DNA of 64,000 nt from Euwallacea fornicatus (taxonomy: Eukaryota; Arthropoda; Insecta; Coleoptera; Curculionidae). Under the pieces are notes generated by a model. The model saw only the letters and a program-made list of their open reading frames with translations, ran no database searches and was not told where the DNA came from. This document shows positions 48,625-60,988 of the stretch, piece after piece (position 1 is the stretch's first letter; each line of letters begins with the position of its first letter). A program made the position numbers and the translations under genes. The stretch is taken from positions 2,356,001 through 2,420,000 of the forward strand of contig NC_089561.1 in NCBI RefSeq assembly GCF_040115645.1, given 5' to 3'.

Positions 48625-51600
48625 GACATGCGCGCTTTACCGAATCTAATCTATAACATCATATCATGTGCACTTATCATCCTGTAAACAGGTAGACGGT
48701 TATTGCAAAAATTTATCCGGGGGATAGTGCGGTAATTGATAACGTCTGTGTGTTTGACGCGGTGCTGAGAACAGACGAAAGGGTCTGATGGATTGGTTTT
48801 CTATGGAAGAAGGGTCTTCGATATACAATGAAAAATAATACGGATGGGATAATACAGCGGACAATTCTATTTTGTGGGAGAGCGAGGCAAGAAAATATTT
48901 GCCAGGGAAATCCAAATTTGTCCAGAAAAATTAGTTTGGAACAGAGAGGAAGATGTCCCGAAGAGCGTTTTCGGGGCATCGGGACGTCGTTCCACAGATC
49001 TACGTACGTTGGAGGATCCACATCAATCGATTTGAGGGAAAACTAACGTGTCAGAAATTTGATTTCTTTTGCGTGCATGCTGTTTTACACTTCTCCGATG
49101 TCCTCCCTCTAACGCAGCGTGTCATTTTGTTCCTAAAATATGCAGAATATGACGGACCTGGCTTATCTGATATCTTAAGGATTTCCCGAAGCAGAATTAC
49201 CTCTTAATATTCCCCGGTTTGGATGGTTAATTCCTCTTTTTTTTGTGAACATTCTCCCAACAGAGCCACGATGTCCTAATAAAATGTACAAGATAAATTG
49301 CTCGTATTACTGTTTGTTGCCATCTTATTTATAAAAACGCCACAAAATAGCCGACTGAAGCGAGGATGACGAGACTGAAAGTTGGGGTTAAAGAAAATTG
49401 CATGTTGTTTTTCGGCGGAGGAAGTGAGAACATTCGAGATGTGGAAAATGATGAGAAATCTCGATTTCTTCATCAGTCACCTTTATACACTCCTCCATTT
49501 CAATCCAGAGCCACCAGAGCGAGCCTAGAACATTAAAATTTAATTCCCCGTCAAAGTTGGCAATTCCCATGTTATTTACAACCCTCTGAATAATTCACGA
49601 GCAAAAATTCATATCGAGCAACATGCCCATGGAGGACAGTTCGATGTTGTCCATTTGAGAACTTTTGCCTGCACGGGCCAACTAAATTGACTGAAACAAA
49701 CACGAAACAAACCGCCAAAATTGGGGTCCGATATAATCTCAAGTTAAAAAATTCGATTTCTGCAGTTGAATTGTATCGGGGGAAGTTTAATTCCCAGACA
49801 CGCCTTGCTTGAGGGTGCAATTAATTGGGTTTGCTTTCATTGAGTAAACCAGATTCCCGATTTATGTCTCGATAAATGTACTTTCGAGCGATAAATACTT
49901 CCAAGTTTCGAGAGTAAACTTTCCAATCGCATTAAGTACATAGAAATCTTGCATGGATTTCCTGGTCGTATCAGCAAAAGCTGGTTTAAGTGATTAATGA
50001 GTTCATTTGATGCAAGAAGAAATTCCTTGATGAATTATTCAGAAACATAATATCAAGAACTTGCAGACTAAATTGCACCCTTTTCTGTCTGAAATGGGGG
50101 GATAAATTAACCTTTGGAATTTATTCATGACCTGTCTAATTTAATGACAAATTCACTGCAAAAGCGAAGCAAACGACTGCTTTACCTGACGGTGGAAAGT
50201 GGGTGTTTAACTACTCCAGAACTTGCCAGGAAAGAGCTCAAAAATGACAATACGTGTTCGAAGTTTCAAAGACCTCCCCCCGAGTGTATAAAAGTTTTCA
50301 ATAAGCCATTCGCGAAAACTGTCAGAAACTTAATTCGGGTCGTATTAAATTGTTGATGACATTCCGCCGAGCAGAGTCCCCAATGAGAATTTATAATATC
50401 GAGGAGTGATGCCAAAATATCTGCCGAATTGTAAGCTTTGAAGGGGAAATTAAATTTTAATTTCACTGTATCCCTGCTTTCAAGTCGGCCTAAACAGGAA
50501 GCAAATAAAGACCAGATTAAAAACTTTCTTGTAGGGAAGTTTGCTCGTTTACGGAAACAAAGGAAATTATGCCTGAAGGTATGGAGCACTATGGCCGAAC
50601 GTTTAATGAGGTTTCCTACGCTGTTTTTAATAATTTATTATATTACAGGGACCGAAAGGCATTGTTTAGAGCTGGTATGAAAGTATTAAAAACAGGATGT
50701 CATAATTTACGGATGTATGATACGCACCATTTCGTGCAGGATAACTTTATAGGTGATGAGGAAAACAGAGGTGCCGGAACGGTCAGCCGTTCAGGGCCAG
50801 AGCCGATATTGTGAGATTTGCTCAAAAGACCGCCCGACAAAGTGGCAAACAGACATTGGTGCCTGCCGTGGCCCTATGGTAGAATTTTCAATTAGGCGAG
50901 CTGGACAATGGCTCTGCAATAAAAATTCGAGGAAAAAAGCTAATTACAGGGTCGGAGCAGTCGCAGCAACAGTAATGACGATAATGCTTTGCCCCGTGCA
51001 GGTATAGGTTATGGCAGACGCCAAAATGGGGTTTTACAATTTCAGTGCGTGAGACTTGGGATAAGAAAATATTGGCCATCCTCGGTGTCTGGCGTGGCCT
51101 TAGTAAGCAAGCCTGAAACACATATCGGCGTCTGCCGTGGCGGTAAACTTACTATAATCTCGGTGAGGTCTATTAGCATACATAAATCGTTTTTCAAGTT
51201 AATAAATATCTCATTTCATTTCCGACATACGCACATGCGTACGGACACTTGAATTGATTCAAAAACGTCGCGGTTTTAAGTGTCCCAGAGCAAGGGGTTG
51301 CAGTAAAACTCTGTGCCCCTTGAACATCCATAGGCCCGCGATTATTTACTTTGTGGGCGAAGTTCGATGGCTCTTTCGCATATAAAAATCCCCATACCTA
51401 TGCAAAACTAACGGGCGCATTAAAGTTGCCCATGGGAGCGTTGGAGTGCGCTTCAAGAAATCATAAAGAGATTAAGGGATTTATTCGGGAATAACCTTTA
51501 CGCACACTAAAACAGTTCGGAAAAGTTCCCCGGGTAAGCGGCTTATCGAAAATAATAAACTGGAAAGCTTTCCGGAAAGGAAACTGTCTTGGAATAAAGG

Positions 51601-53905
51601 GACTTACTTTTTAAGGATGGTGCAAAGAATAACTTCAGGGAATAAACAGCTGCAACGAAATTAATTAAAAAAAACCATTCCCCATATTGTCTGATTGTTC
51701 CCGAAAAACTAATTCTAGTCCGGTTCCAATAGGGGCGCACGTCTGAAACGGACAAATTACCGTTTTTCGTGTAACTAGAGCGTTCGGGAACGAACGAAAC
51801 AGGAAAATTAGCACTATACGTTTTCCTTTCATAAAAATGTCACGTAGAACGCGATACATTTGGATGAAAAATTCGATTTACCTTTCTGTGTATTGACAAA
51901 TTTATTTTAAAACACGTCTCATTCACAACGTGTTATCATCCTTTCACCGGGATCTTCCCGATAATAATGTATCTATTTATGGATTAGGAAATGCTGATTG
52001 ATCATTCAGAGAGACGGCACGTTTACTCGACATTTTGGGATAGGGGGAATTTTTACTGAGTACGTGCCTGTTTCGATTTTGGAAGCGTCACTGCGCTTCC
52101 ACTTGTTTATTCGACATCAAAAATTGAGTACGTCTTCACCATCGGGTCAAGAACCGCGAAGAAAATTTCAAATTGTGATGTGGATTTCCTGTATTTACGA
52201 GAGTTAATCACAAAATCTCCCATTAAACGCGTCACGAACACATTTCGACACACCTGTCCTATCTATATATTTATATGTGCGTATACTTCGCAATTTCCAA
52301 ATATTCGTCTCCATATTTTAGAGCCCGTGCGCTCCCGCCTCCCACACACGCATAAAACGAACATCCGCAATGCGTTTCCCAGTTCAGGTATGTACATTAA
52401 AAGCTAATTAATTACATTGCTTCTGCCTTGTAATATGCTGACACAGTGTGCAAAAGGGTTCATTTAGAGGGTGGTTTCGACATCGAGTTATTCAGTCCCC
52501 TTTTTATTGCCGATTCCGTCAAAAACGTTTCTAGTCTGCCGCAAAGCAGATTATGCAATAAACTTTCTTATATCCAGGATTATGTTTAATGTGCGGACAT
52601 GAAGAAAGGGCGAAATGTTGGGAATAAAAAATAGCATAGAAAAGTCCCTCCTTCTTACAAAAGCCATTAGCTAGCCCTTGGGTTTAATTGAAAAAGCTTC
52701 CCCTGTTTACGTGCCCTCATAATTCTTTTTTAAGGATGGAATAGAAGGGCACTGTTATTTTCCATTTAAAAACGTACGTTAAGCCCAACACTATTAACGA
52801 CCGAATACAACCTCTTTCGATTGATAAACTTTACCCATTTGATTTTCAACTTTGGAACACCTGTTCGCAGAATGATGCGATTGCGAATGTAATTGCATTA
52901 GGCCTTTTCGGAAACGATTATATGGACCGGATTGATCCCATCCCTATCAAACTAATTTTCTACTAATCGGAACTTCACCGCAGGCGGGGTGGAAAACTGC
53001 ATTTTCACGACTCCGGGCCCTGGATTACTTGAATACATGTTCAGATTCGACATAATGTCCATATTGGTCAGTTAGACTGACAAAGAGCACATCAACAATT
53101 TGGGTTGGACAATTTCCAAAGGTGGAGGTACCAATTTGTCAAAACGCGTACGTCGATATCTCGGGAATCCGTGGAGCAGCGGCCCTCAAAGATAAGCTTG
53201 AACATGGAAACTGTGGTGTCTCTCGTAGATTAGAAAAAATATAAAGTCACTTTGATACTTATTTTCGCGGGTTTGAAAGTATTTTTAAGTTAACGATGCT
53301 TCGTCAAACTTCATTTGGTTATTATTAGTCGTTTGCCTGTGAACTAGATGAAAATGATAAAATATGGGAATAAGAATACTCGCTATAAGTTTTTGTTTTT
53401 TCTTCAAACCTTATAATCATGACGGGGTCACCGAAAACTTTGTTATGTTGACATTATTGCGTTATCTTATGTATTTTTTTAAATGTGTTTCTAGTTAAAA
53501 CTAATTTAGAAACACGGAAAGAAATGTTATGCTCCGATATGGCCCCAATGTTTGTTAACTATGGCTAATTATCAATACCCGACTTTCGTCAGACAGAAAT
53601 ATTATTCAGAATAAATGCATAATATTATGAATGCAGCATGTGCAACAACGGCCAATTATGCAATGCGGATTCTTAAATCTGATGAGAAAGCTTATTTCCA
53701 CTCTCTTCGAAAAGTAAAAAAAAAGCCATAATTTTTCACCTCACTTTATGATAGCAATTTCAATAAATTAGCATACAAACAAATTTATACCGCTAACTTT
53801 TTTCATTTTCTCGCCGTATGGAGCCAGAGTATCTAAAAATTTGCGGACTTGTTGGAAACTTGAATTTTTCCTTGAATACGAAATTGTTTTTGCAATGAAA
53901 TTTTC

Positions 53906-55575
53906 CTATTGGTTAATTTTCTTAAAGTCCAACCACACTCCTCCATTGGCAGCCAAGATGAGCCCGGACTTATCGAAGCTAAAGGGCAACTTCATTTTTT
54001 TGCTTAACGTTAATTCGAAATTCTTGATAATGCTCACTAGACCCATTTTTGTTTGCCAAATACCAAAGCGTTTACCTACAAAAAAAAAAAAAAAAACCGT
54101 CAAACGCCACGATCAGAAACTGGCACGTTGGCATTGTCGATTTTGTCCTCACCAACACAAATTCTTGGTCCCTCACCAAATGGTAGATAAGCGCAATGAG
54201 GTCGGCTGGCCTTATTTTCGGGTAGAAAACGATCTGGATCGAACTTCAACGGATCTGGATAATACTCCGGGTCATAGTGAATTCCGAAATTGGTGACCAT
54301 TACCAAGGTATCGTTTTCAATCACAATGTCCGTGTCCGGGATCTGATAATCCCTGATCGACTTTCTGGGCAAGATCGGAAATATCGGGTATTTCCTCAAA
54401 GTTTCTGTAAGTATTCCTATAAACTTACGGAGGTCTTAACCAAAATACGCTTTACCATCGACGACCATATCTAAGTACTTCATCTCGTTAATCGAATCGT
54501 ACCCAACGTGCCCTTCAAACTTCTCCAGCACCGTATCGATTTCTTTTCGCAATCTTTCTTGAACTTTTGGATTGACAGCTAATTCATATAAAGCGAAAGT
54601 CTGGGTGGAGGAAGAAGTTTCGAATCCTGCCTCGAAAAATACATACATCTGCGAGGCAAACTCGTTAAAAGTCAGCGGGACCATTTTTCCCTTGCCACTG
54701 AAATCCGGATGATCTTTTGTTTCGTCACATAAATCAATCAATAAGTCCGCCAAATCGTTTCTCTTTATGCTCTCTTTCTCGCGATGTTCCTTGATTCCCC
54801 TGAACAATTTCATGAAATACTCGGTGGTTCCCACTGGGAAGAGTTTAAAATTGAACAAGCCTAGAATAGGCACCGGGATGAGCATGACTAGAGTGTTTGA
54901 GATGCGACTCCATTGATTATCGAAAAAGGGCCTTGCCTGTTTTGTGAGCTCGACGTCCTCGCCTTTGAGGGTGTTGCTTTCCATGCCAAATGCACAAGCA
55001 CTGATAATGTCAATGGTGAATCTACTTAAGACACTTTTAACATCCACAGGTTTGTTCTTCAAGCTAAGCTGCTCGATTAAAGAGACAAATTCCCTGCTAA
55101 TTCTCTCCATGATCAAGACGTTTCGCCTCATTTTCGACGCAGTGAAGGCAGCCGGAAAGCGGACCCTCAAGTTTCTCCATTTATAATCCATCAAATTGAA
55201 AATATGCCCAGAAAACGGGTCGTTCTTCTCGTTAACGTACATCCCGTGATTGGGAAATACCATAAAGTCGGAAATAATTATTTTCTTCACCAGCTCTTGG
55301 TCCAGGGGGATGAAAACAGGTTTGGCACAAAAATAGGCCCCCCCAAAAGCCCATCCTTTACGTTGCATATCCAAGTACCACCCCTGAAAAATCTCCCCAA
55401 AGCTGGCTTTTCCCAGGAAGAAATTTGAGGCATTTCCAAATGGGAAAATTGGTTTTAGGTGCTTTATTCCCCGCTTTTTCCAATAAGAAAAATGATGTTT
55501 GTAAAAACCTGCTATAGCTGCTAAAATAAGTAATACGAGGACTGTTAAAATCAATTTTGCTTCGAGAAGCTCCAT
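53906..55575 (-). CDS. Cytochrome P450, CYP6-like
   Basis: Three exons, 54456-55575, 54153-54404 and 53906-54075, join in phase (1120 + 252 + 170 nt) to give 513 residues, usual for CYP6. It is a haem monooxygenase of the endoplasmic reticulum, a class active on plant toxins, insecticides and hormones. Seen: an N-terminal membrane anchor (LILTVLVLLILAAIAGF), the C-helix WRNLR, the I-helix EAGFETSSST, the K-helix ETLR, PDRF, and the haem-binding FGEGPRICVG with Cys. All canonical residues are intact. The start at 55575 (MELLEAK) places the anchor at once; an ATG-less extension upstream is less likely. The second intron, 54076-54152, has a run of 17 T in its pyrimidine tract. CYP6 placement is by motif and general likeness; CYP9 or another CYP3-clan family is not fully excluded. 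Confidence 0.95.
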
Positions 55576-58500
55576 TGCTGGAATTAGGGTAAAGTCACTG
55601 ATTCGCACACTTTGTTCAAATATCTACACAGTCAAGTTTAGCTCTGTCAAATATAACCGAACCGGACAATGGTATAATGGTGCAGATTAATAAGAGCATA
55701 TCCAGATAAATTTCTATAAGGTGGCTTATGTATAAAATATAATTAATATTTAATACGATCTGCAAACAATTTACGAGACAAAGACATTTTTATGACGTTA
55801 GTTTTCATACAAATGTGCATAGACTAAGTTAGACGGTTGGACAGCGACGAATTTCAAATGGTTATAGATTTGGCATACCCTGTATCCAACAAACAAATAA
55901 TTAGTTTTAGCATTTTTGTCATAATTAATCGCTCTGTTATTAGATAAATACCAATTACATACAAGAAAATATTCAAATTGGGACATGGTAATCATCCAAC
56001 CAAAGACGCAGTTCATTTATTAATATACACAATTCATCAACCAATTTAATTAACTAATGAAGGCAGAATTTCAATTATGAGGCGGTTTTTGAAAATGTCG
56101 TTCGGTTGTTAGGAATTTTCAAACAATACGAAAAGTTTCTCTGGAACCTCTTCGAAAGAGTTCCTTGAACCTGACGGAAACTCAATTTCTTTTCGAAGGT
56201 TTTCCGCCTCTCCCTTAGAGCCCTAACCAATCTCCACAAACTGGCAGATTTCTTAAGTTCAGACATTTATCATTCGATCTCATTCCTCACTCGTAACAAA
56301 CTCCAAAAAAAAATTAAATGCGCCTCCGCCATTTCGTCCAGGAATAGCCTCGGTAATGTTTTCTGCCATGGGGAAAGTTCGAAGTATGTCAGTTGATTGT
56401 AGTAGGTAGCTGGGGGTGCTTTCAGCCGGAGTCTCTCTTATTATTTCTACCCGAGACCGGAAATATATGTATACAAGGTAGGAGCAAAGATGGGCAATTG
56501 GAATTTTGCGAACCGTGAAATAAGGTGATCAGAGCGAAAGCAAAGCAAAGGGGCTGACGCAAGAGCAAAGGGCCGGAATTTTCGCCCGTGTCTCGGGACC
56601 CATTCGACTAATTCAAAGTACACATCGAGTGCCTTTTCGGCCGCTTGTCATTGGAATCAGAAATTTAGCTTTCAATCGAAGAAAAAACAACAATTCCGGG
56701 AAAATTTAGTTCGCTCTTTGTTCATTGCGTAGAAAAGGGCCCGTTGTCGGTGGGGTATTTGCGGTACCTAATCGAAAATAAATTCCCCGTTTAATTATTT
56801 CGGAATTGTAGGAAAACAGTGTTTATTGTTGCTGGAAATATTGATTGAATTTGTCTCGCTTAAGGCTCAATACTCGAGATGAAGTGCCCTTTTCGAGGAA
56901 GGAATTCGTCTTTTGTTGTTTTTCAGAAACTCCAATTATGGCCTGATGAAAAATTAATCGACTCACAAAAATGCGGGTTTAAAGGTATTTTGACGTCTCG
57001 GGTACCAATCAGGAACGATATTGACCGCCAAATGGAGGTTTATGCAGTTCGTGAAGTAAGACAATCGAAACATCAAACCGGGCCCCGTTGAGAGAACTTA
57101 AAAATTTCCCGAGTACAACAAAAGGCCAGTCGAGATCACTATATCCATCAGTTGTTTATTTATTTATTTTTTGAGATTCCGATTTTTCGCTCATTCTTCT
57201 TTGTCTTTCAAGACATTTTAGCTACATCCCTTTCGACATTTATTTATATATTTACGCGGATTTATCCAGGAACAATAAAACTAGTTGGATATATCCGCTG
57301 ATATACAACCAATTTATTTTACGATCCGAAACGTCAGTAAGAAAATAACGTAGCGTTACTTTAATCCGCGGGAGCAAATTGAGTTTTTGAAGTTGCTAGT
57401 TTGAGGGTATTGCTTTTTTAAATTAAAAATCGTACAGAAGCCGATCCCGAAAGGTATTAGCAACTCCCATGTTTACGTCCTTACACAGCAAGTTTATGTA
57501 TTATTGACGAGAACTTTTTCAAATTCAACCACTTTCTCACTTGACATAAAAGTTTATTGTTTAATAAACCGTAAATGCGTGGAAGACTGAAGGGCTGAAA
57601 AGGTTTTATACATACAATAAAAGGCGTAAAAGTGATAGTTTATAGAGTATTTTTATTACCGTCGAGATCGTAATTGCCAATAAACCCCAAAATCCTGAAA
57701 ATATTTGCATATTTTTCAGGCATTCTCGATAACTCACTTGTAACATTTAGTCCCGAGCCTCTCAATAAAACAGTGCACTTCGTACGTTCTCACCCCCTCA
57801 TTGTCCACCCCTAAACAATGACTCAGTGGTAAGTAGGCAATTGACAAACACTGATTCTGACATGAGGGGGTTTATATTGGATTTATAGTCGTGGTGGCCG
57901 TCAGTTTGGCCTTTGGGACGGATTATCTAAATGCAGCAATGCATTTAGGATATTTATGACTTCTCACGCCGCTGGAATTTGTTTCACTTTGTCTGAGCTC
58001 CCCCTCGCAGGAATTCCGATCCTACACGTGTCGATCAATCACTGAATTATTTACCAGATGAGATGGAAAGAGAGTCTTAAGATAACGATGATATAGACAT
58101 GCACAAGTGCTTATAAAAATGGAATATTTGATTGGTGTATCCGAGGAAACTCGAGGAAGTTTGGCAACAATAACTGGTTTGACAGGTCGTCGAGGGACAG
58201 GCAGTTTCGTTGAACGAAATTTTTTAACGGTGTTTTTTCTACTGGACACCTGCGTCAGTTAGCTTGGTTGCCGATGAGGGGCCCGGGAAACGCGGACGAG
58301 CAAAGCGACATATTTGAAAATGGAGGAGGGTCGCAATGTTGCCAAGTGGAAACTTTTCCCTCATCCTTTGCTCCTTCTGGCTTTGAGCTTAATTTCAATT
58401 GCACGTGTAAACCCACTCTTGTTCTTATCTCCATCACAATTTTGAGCAGAAAATCTCAATCTAAAACTAAGTACGTATAAAGTTTTACGATCATTTGAAC

Positions 58501-59678
58501 GTACGAAGCTCCACATGAAAATAATAAAGTCCGGACGCATTCAAATGCAAAGAGGACCGTTACCTTTGCATTAGCATATCCGAGATTTTCCGGGATATTG
58601 CAGCCAGATTTAATACATTCTAATATTCCAGGATTTCCTCCTATACGTATATGATGTTAGTTTTACGGTTCCTGATGGAGAATCTCTCCAAAACGACTCT
58701 CGATAGTGTCACATAAAATAAAATTGACCGGGAAAGTTTTGATATCCCTTTTATTGCCGTTTTAAGGACGACATATGGTGGCAAAATGTCATATATTTAT
58801 GATCGTTTTATGGGTTTTCAAATTAAGGCTTTTAAGACGAAAACTTCCCTCGGTGATTGTCTGAGAGTGATGTATTGTTTGGTTGAATGGGAGAGTTCCT
58901 TTAAATTGTATACTCTCCTTTGTGCGTTCATTAGCAAATAAGCGAGGCAATTTTAATATCTCCTCTGCTTCCGGAGATAAGGCCTCAAAGGATTTCGTCT
59001 AATGTACTCTAATGGGAATCCATTATTAAATTGCCTGCTCCCTGGCAATATCCAGGCAGTAGCTGAGTGAGCTAAAGCAAGATTTTCTGGCGAATAATTC
59101 ATTTTGCCGAACCTGAAAAAGTATCAACCAAAGTTAAGCAATTGTCGATCATTTTAAAGAGTCGTTTAAGTAGTTTTTGAAGAGGAATTTTCCATGTTTA
59201 CACGACGTTGACGTGCGAGTAGGCGGATAAGATTGGGCTGAAGTGTCTGTTGCAAATTCATGATACCTAAAGGGTAGACACATTTCAATTGCACTTTGTG
59301 ATGAATCCACAAAAGCAGCACAAAAACGGATCCTCATCAAGCGAAGAATCCTTACAGCCCTGAAATTAATTCTCAATTTACAGGTCAATCACCTATTTGA
59401 TAACCTGACAAGGTCCTGTTTATTATAATTACGAGTCTCATTAGACACACTTTAATAGCCATCGTTGATCCTGTTTTTCGTCAATTTTCCAATTATAAAT
59501 GACACAACTAGCAAATATTTCTTACACTCCGTATAGGAAATCATAGTAAATCTTATCGTCTGTATCTGCATGTTTTACATCGCTACGTTAATCTAAAGTA
59601 AATCGATTCATCTCTTACCGTATAAGTGCTTCTGATAATCAATCTTGATATTTACTCAATTGAGCCAGTAACTTTAAG
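55576..59678. other. Intergenic DNA between P450 and cathepsin B
   Basis: The two genes are divergent, so both promoters should lie near the ends of this stretch. No exon with a recognisable domain was found. A Lys/Pro-rich minus frame (58022-58249) follows a possible acceptor CAG but has no partner exon. Confidence 0.5.
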
Positions 59679-59685
59679 TATAAAT
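59679..59685 (+). promoter_or_regulatory. TATA box of the cathepsin B gene
   Basis: TATAAAT lies 36 bp before the donor of a probable 5' UTR intron, which would put the transcription start near 59705-59715. Spacing supports a core promoter, and digestive protease genes of insects usually have TATA boxes. Confidence 0.5.
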
Positions 59686-59720
59686 TACCGTGAAATTTCT
59701 ACTCGTCTAATAGTCTGAAG

Positions 59721-59784
59721 GTAAGCAACCAATAACATCCCACCCCACCGAACGACTAAAACCTTTGTCAGTGTTTTTTTTTAG
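59721..59784 (+). other. Probable 5' UTR intron of cathepsin B
   Basis: CTGAAG followed by GTAAGC at 59721, and a T-rich run ending TTTTTTTTTAG at 59784, frame a 64-bp intron five bases before the start codon. Both sites match consensus well. It would leave only a short non-coding first exon. Confidence 0.55.
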
Positions 59785-59789
59785 AAAAA

Positions 59790-60972
59790 ATGAATTTTCT
59801 GGTAGCTTCGCTTCTCTTCTCCTCCGTGGCTTCTTGGTGCTACGCGGAAGCAAACCTGCATCCTCTCTCAGATGAGTACATCGCCCAAATCAACGAAAAA
59901 GCTACCACCTGGAAGGCGGGCAAGAACTTCGAGATCCACGACTGGGAAAAGGTTAAGAAAATCGCAAATGGTGTGCTGCCCGGCAAGAGATTACACCCCA
60001 ATATCGGTTCGGTAAATCCTCATGATGAGAGTGAGGACGTGCCTGAAGAATTCGATGCTCGTGAACAGTGGAGCAAGTGCGAGTCGTTGAAACAGATCAG
60101 AGATCAGTCCAGTTGTGGATCGTGCTGGGTGAGTTGTATTAAAATTGTCGCTTAAGGACTAGAATTGAAATGTTTAATCTAGACCACCCTCGCCTGTACA
60201 TTATTCAGATTTTTTGATAATATACCAATATGCTCAGGCTTTTGCTGCCGTTGAAGCCATGTCCGACCGACTCTGCATCCACTCAGACCAAACTCAGCAA
60301 ACCTACGTCTCAGCTGAGGATCTCAACTCCTGCTGCTTTGGAGCGTCCAAATGCGGAATGGGGTGCGGAGGTGGTTATATCGACGCTCCCTGGTACTACT
60401 GGAACACCGACGGCATCGTCACTGGAGGGTTGTACAATTCCTCCCAAGGGTGCAAAGACTATTCCCTGGAACCCTGCGAGCACCACGTGGATGGCACGAA
60501 GCCTCAGTGCGATTCCCTAGACTTCGACACCCCTGAATGTGTTAGATCTTGTTACGACAATTCTTTGGACTATAAGGAATCTCTCACATTCGGGCAGGAG
60601 CAAATTGGTGAATTTTCCAATGAGAAACAAATACAGTTGGAGATTTACAATAATGGTCCTGTGGAAGCTGCGTTTATTGTTTATGAAGATTTTTTGAGCT
60701 ACAAATCTGGTAAGTGCGGAAACCCGCTCGGAAAAATATGGTCCAAATTGATCTTTCTTTTTTTAGGGGTTTACCAAGCGACCAGCGACAACGAGGTAGG
60801 AGCCCATGCTATTAAGATCTTGGGATGGGGGGTTGAAGAGGGCACCAACTATTGGTTGATCGCGAATTCCTGGGATTACGATTGGGGCAACAATGGATAC
60901 GTCAAATTTTTAAGAGGAGAGAACCATTGCGGAATTGAAAGCAACGTTGTTGCCAGCTTGCCCCTTGTGTAA
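59790..60972 (+). CDS. Cathepsin B-like cysteine protease
   Basis: Three exons, 59790-60128, 60238-60709 and 60767-60972, join in phase (339 + 472 + 206 nt) to give 338 residues, the usual length of preprocathepsin B. A signal peptide (MNFLVASLLFSSVASWCYA) and a short propeptide precede the mature enzyme, which starts near VPEEFDAREQW. The catalytic cysteine is in SSCGSCWAFAA and is split from the next exon right after CW; the histidine is in GAHAIKILGWG and the asparagine in NSWDYDWG. The occluding loop CEHHVDGTKPQC keeps the HH pair that gives cathepsin B its dipeptidyl carboxypeptidase activity. It acts in lysosomes or, in many beetles, in the midgut lumen. The enzyme looks intact. A TATA box, a 5' UTR intron and a nearby polyadenylation signal complete the gene. 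Confidence 0.97.
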
Positions 60973-60982
60973 ATTGATCTTC

Positions 60983-60988
60983 AATAAA
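60983..60988 (+). terminator. Polyadenylation signal AATAAA of cathepsin B
   Basis: AATAAA starts only 10 bp after the stop codon, giving a very short 3' UTR, as is common in highly expressed insect gut protease genes. Confidence 0.65.

Larger units (their letters stand above)
40126..53905. other. Long gene-poor interval
   Basis: In 13.8 kb I find no exon that can be joined to another and no recognisable domain; frames are about 107 codons or fewer and often open on both strands. Contents that can be named are microsatellites near 46.0-46.2 kb, an A-rich run (42698-42718), the foldback element at 46457-47468, a CpG-richer patch (44975-45085), and a TATA-bearing promoter-like stretch (48480-48640). 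Upstream 5' UTR exons of PLEKHH1 could lie here. Confidence 0.5.

Noticed and set aside
53841..54296. 151-codon plus-strand frame across the P450 3' exons
   Set aside because: It is antisense to exons 2 and 3 of the P450 and crosses their intron; the minus-strand reading has all P450 motifs.
58022..58249. Lys/Pro-rich minus frame after a CAG acceptor
   Set aside because: It has no ATG start, no partner exon and no good donor.
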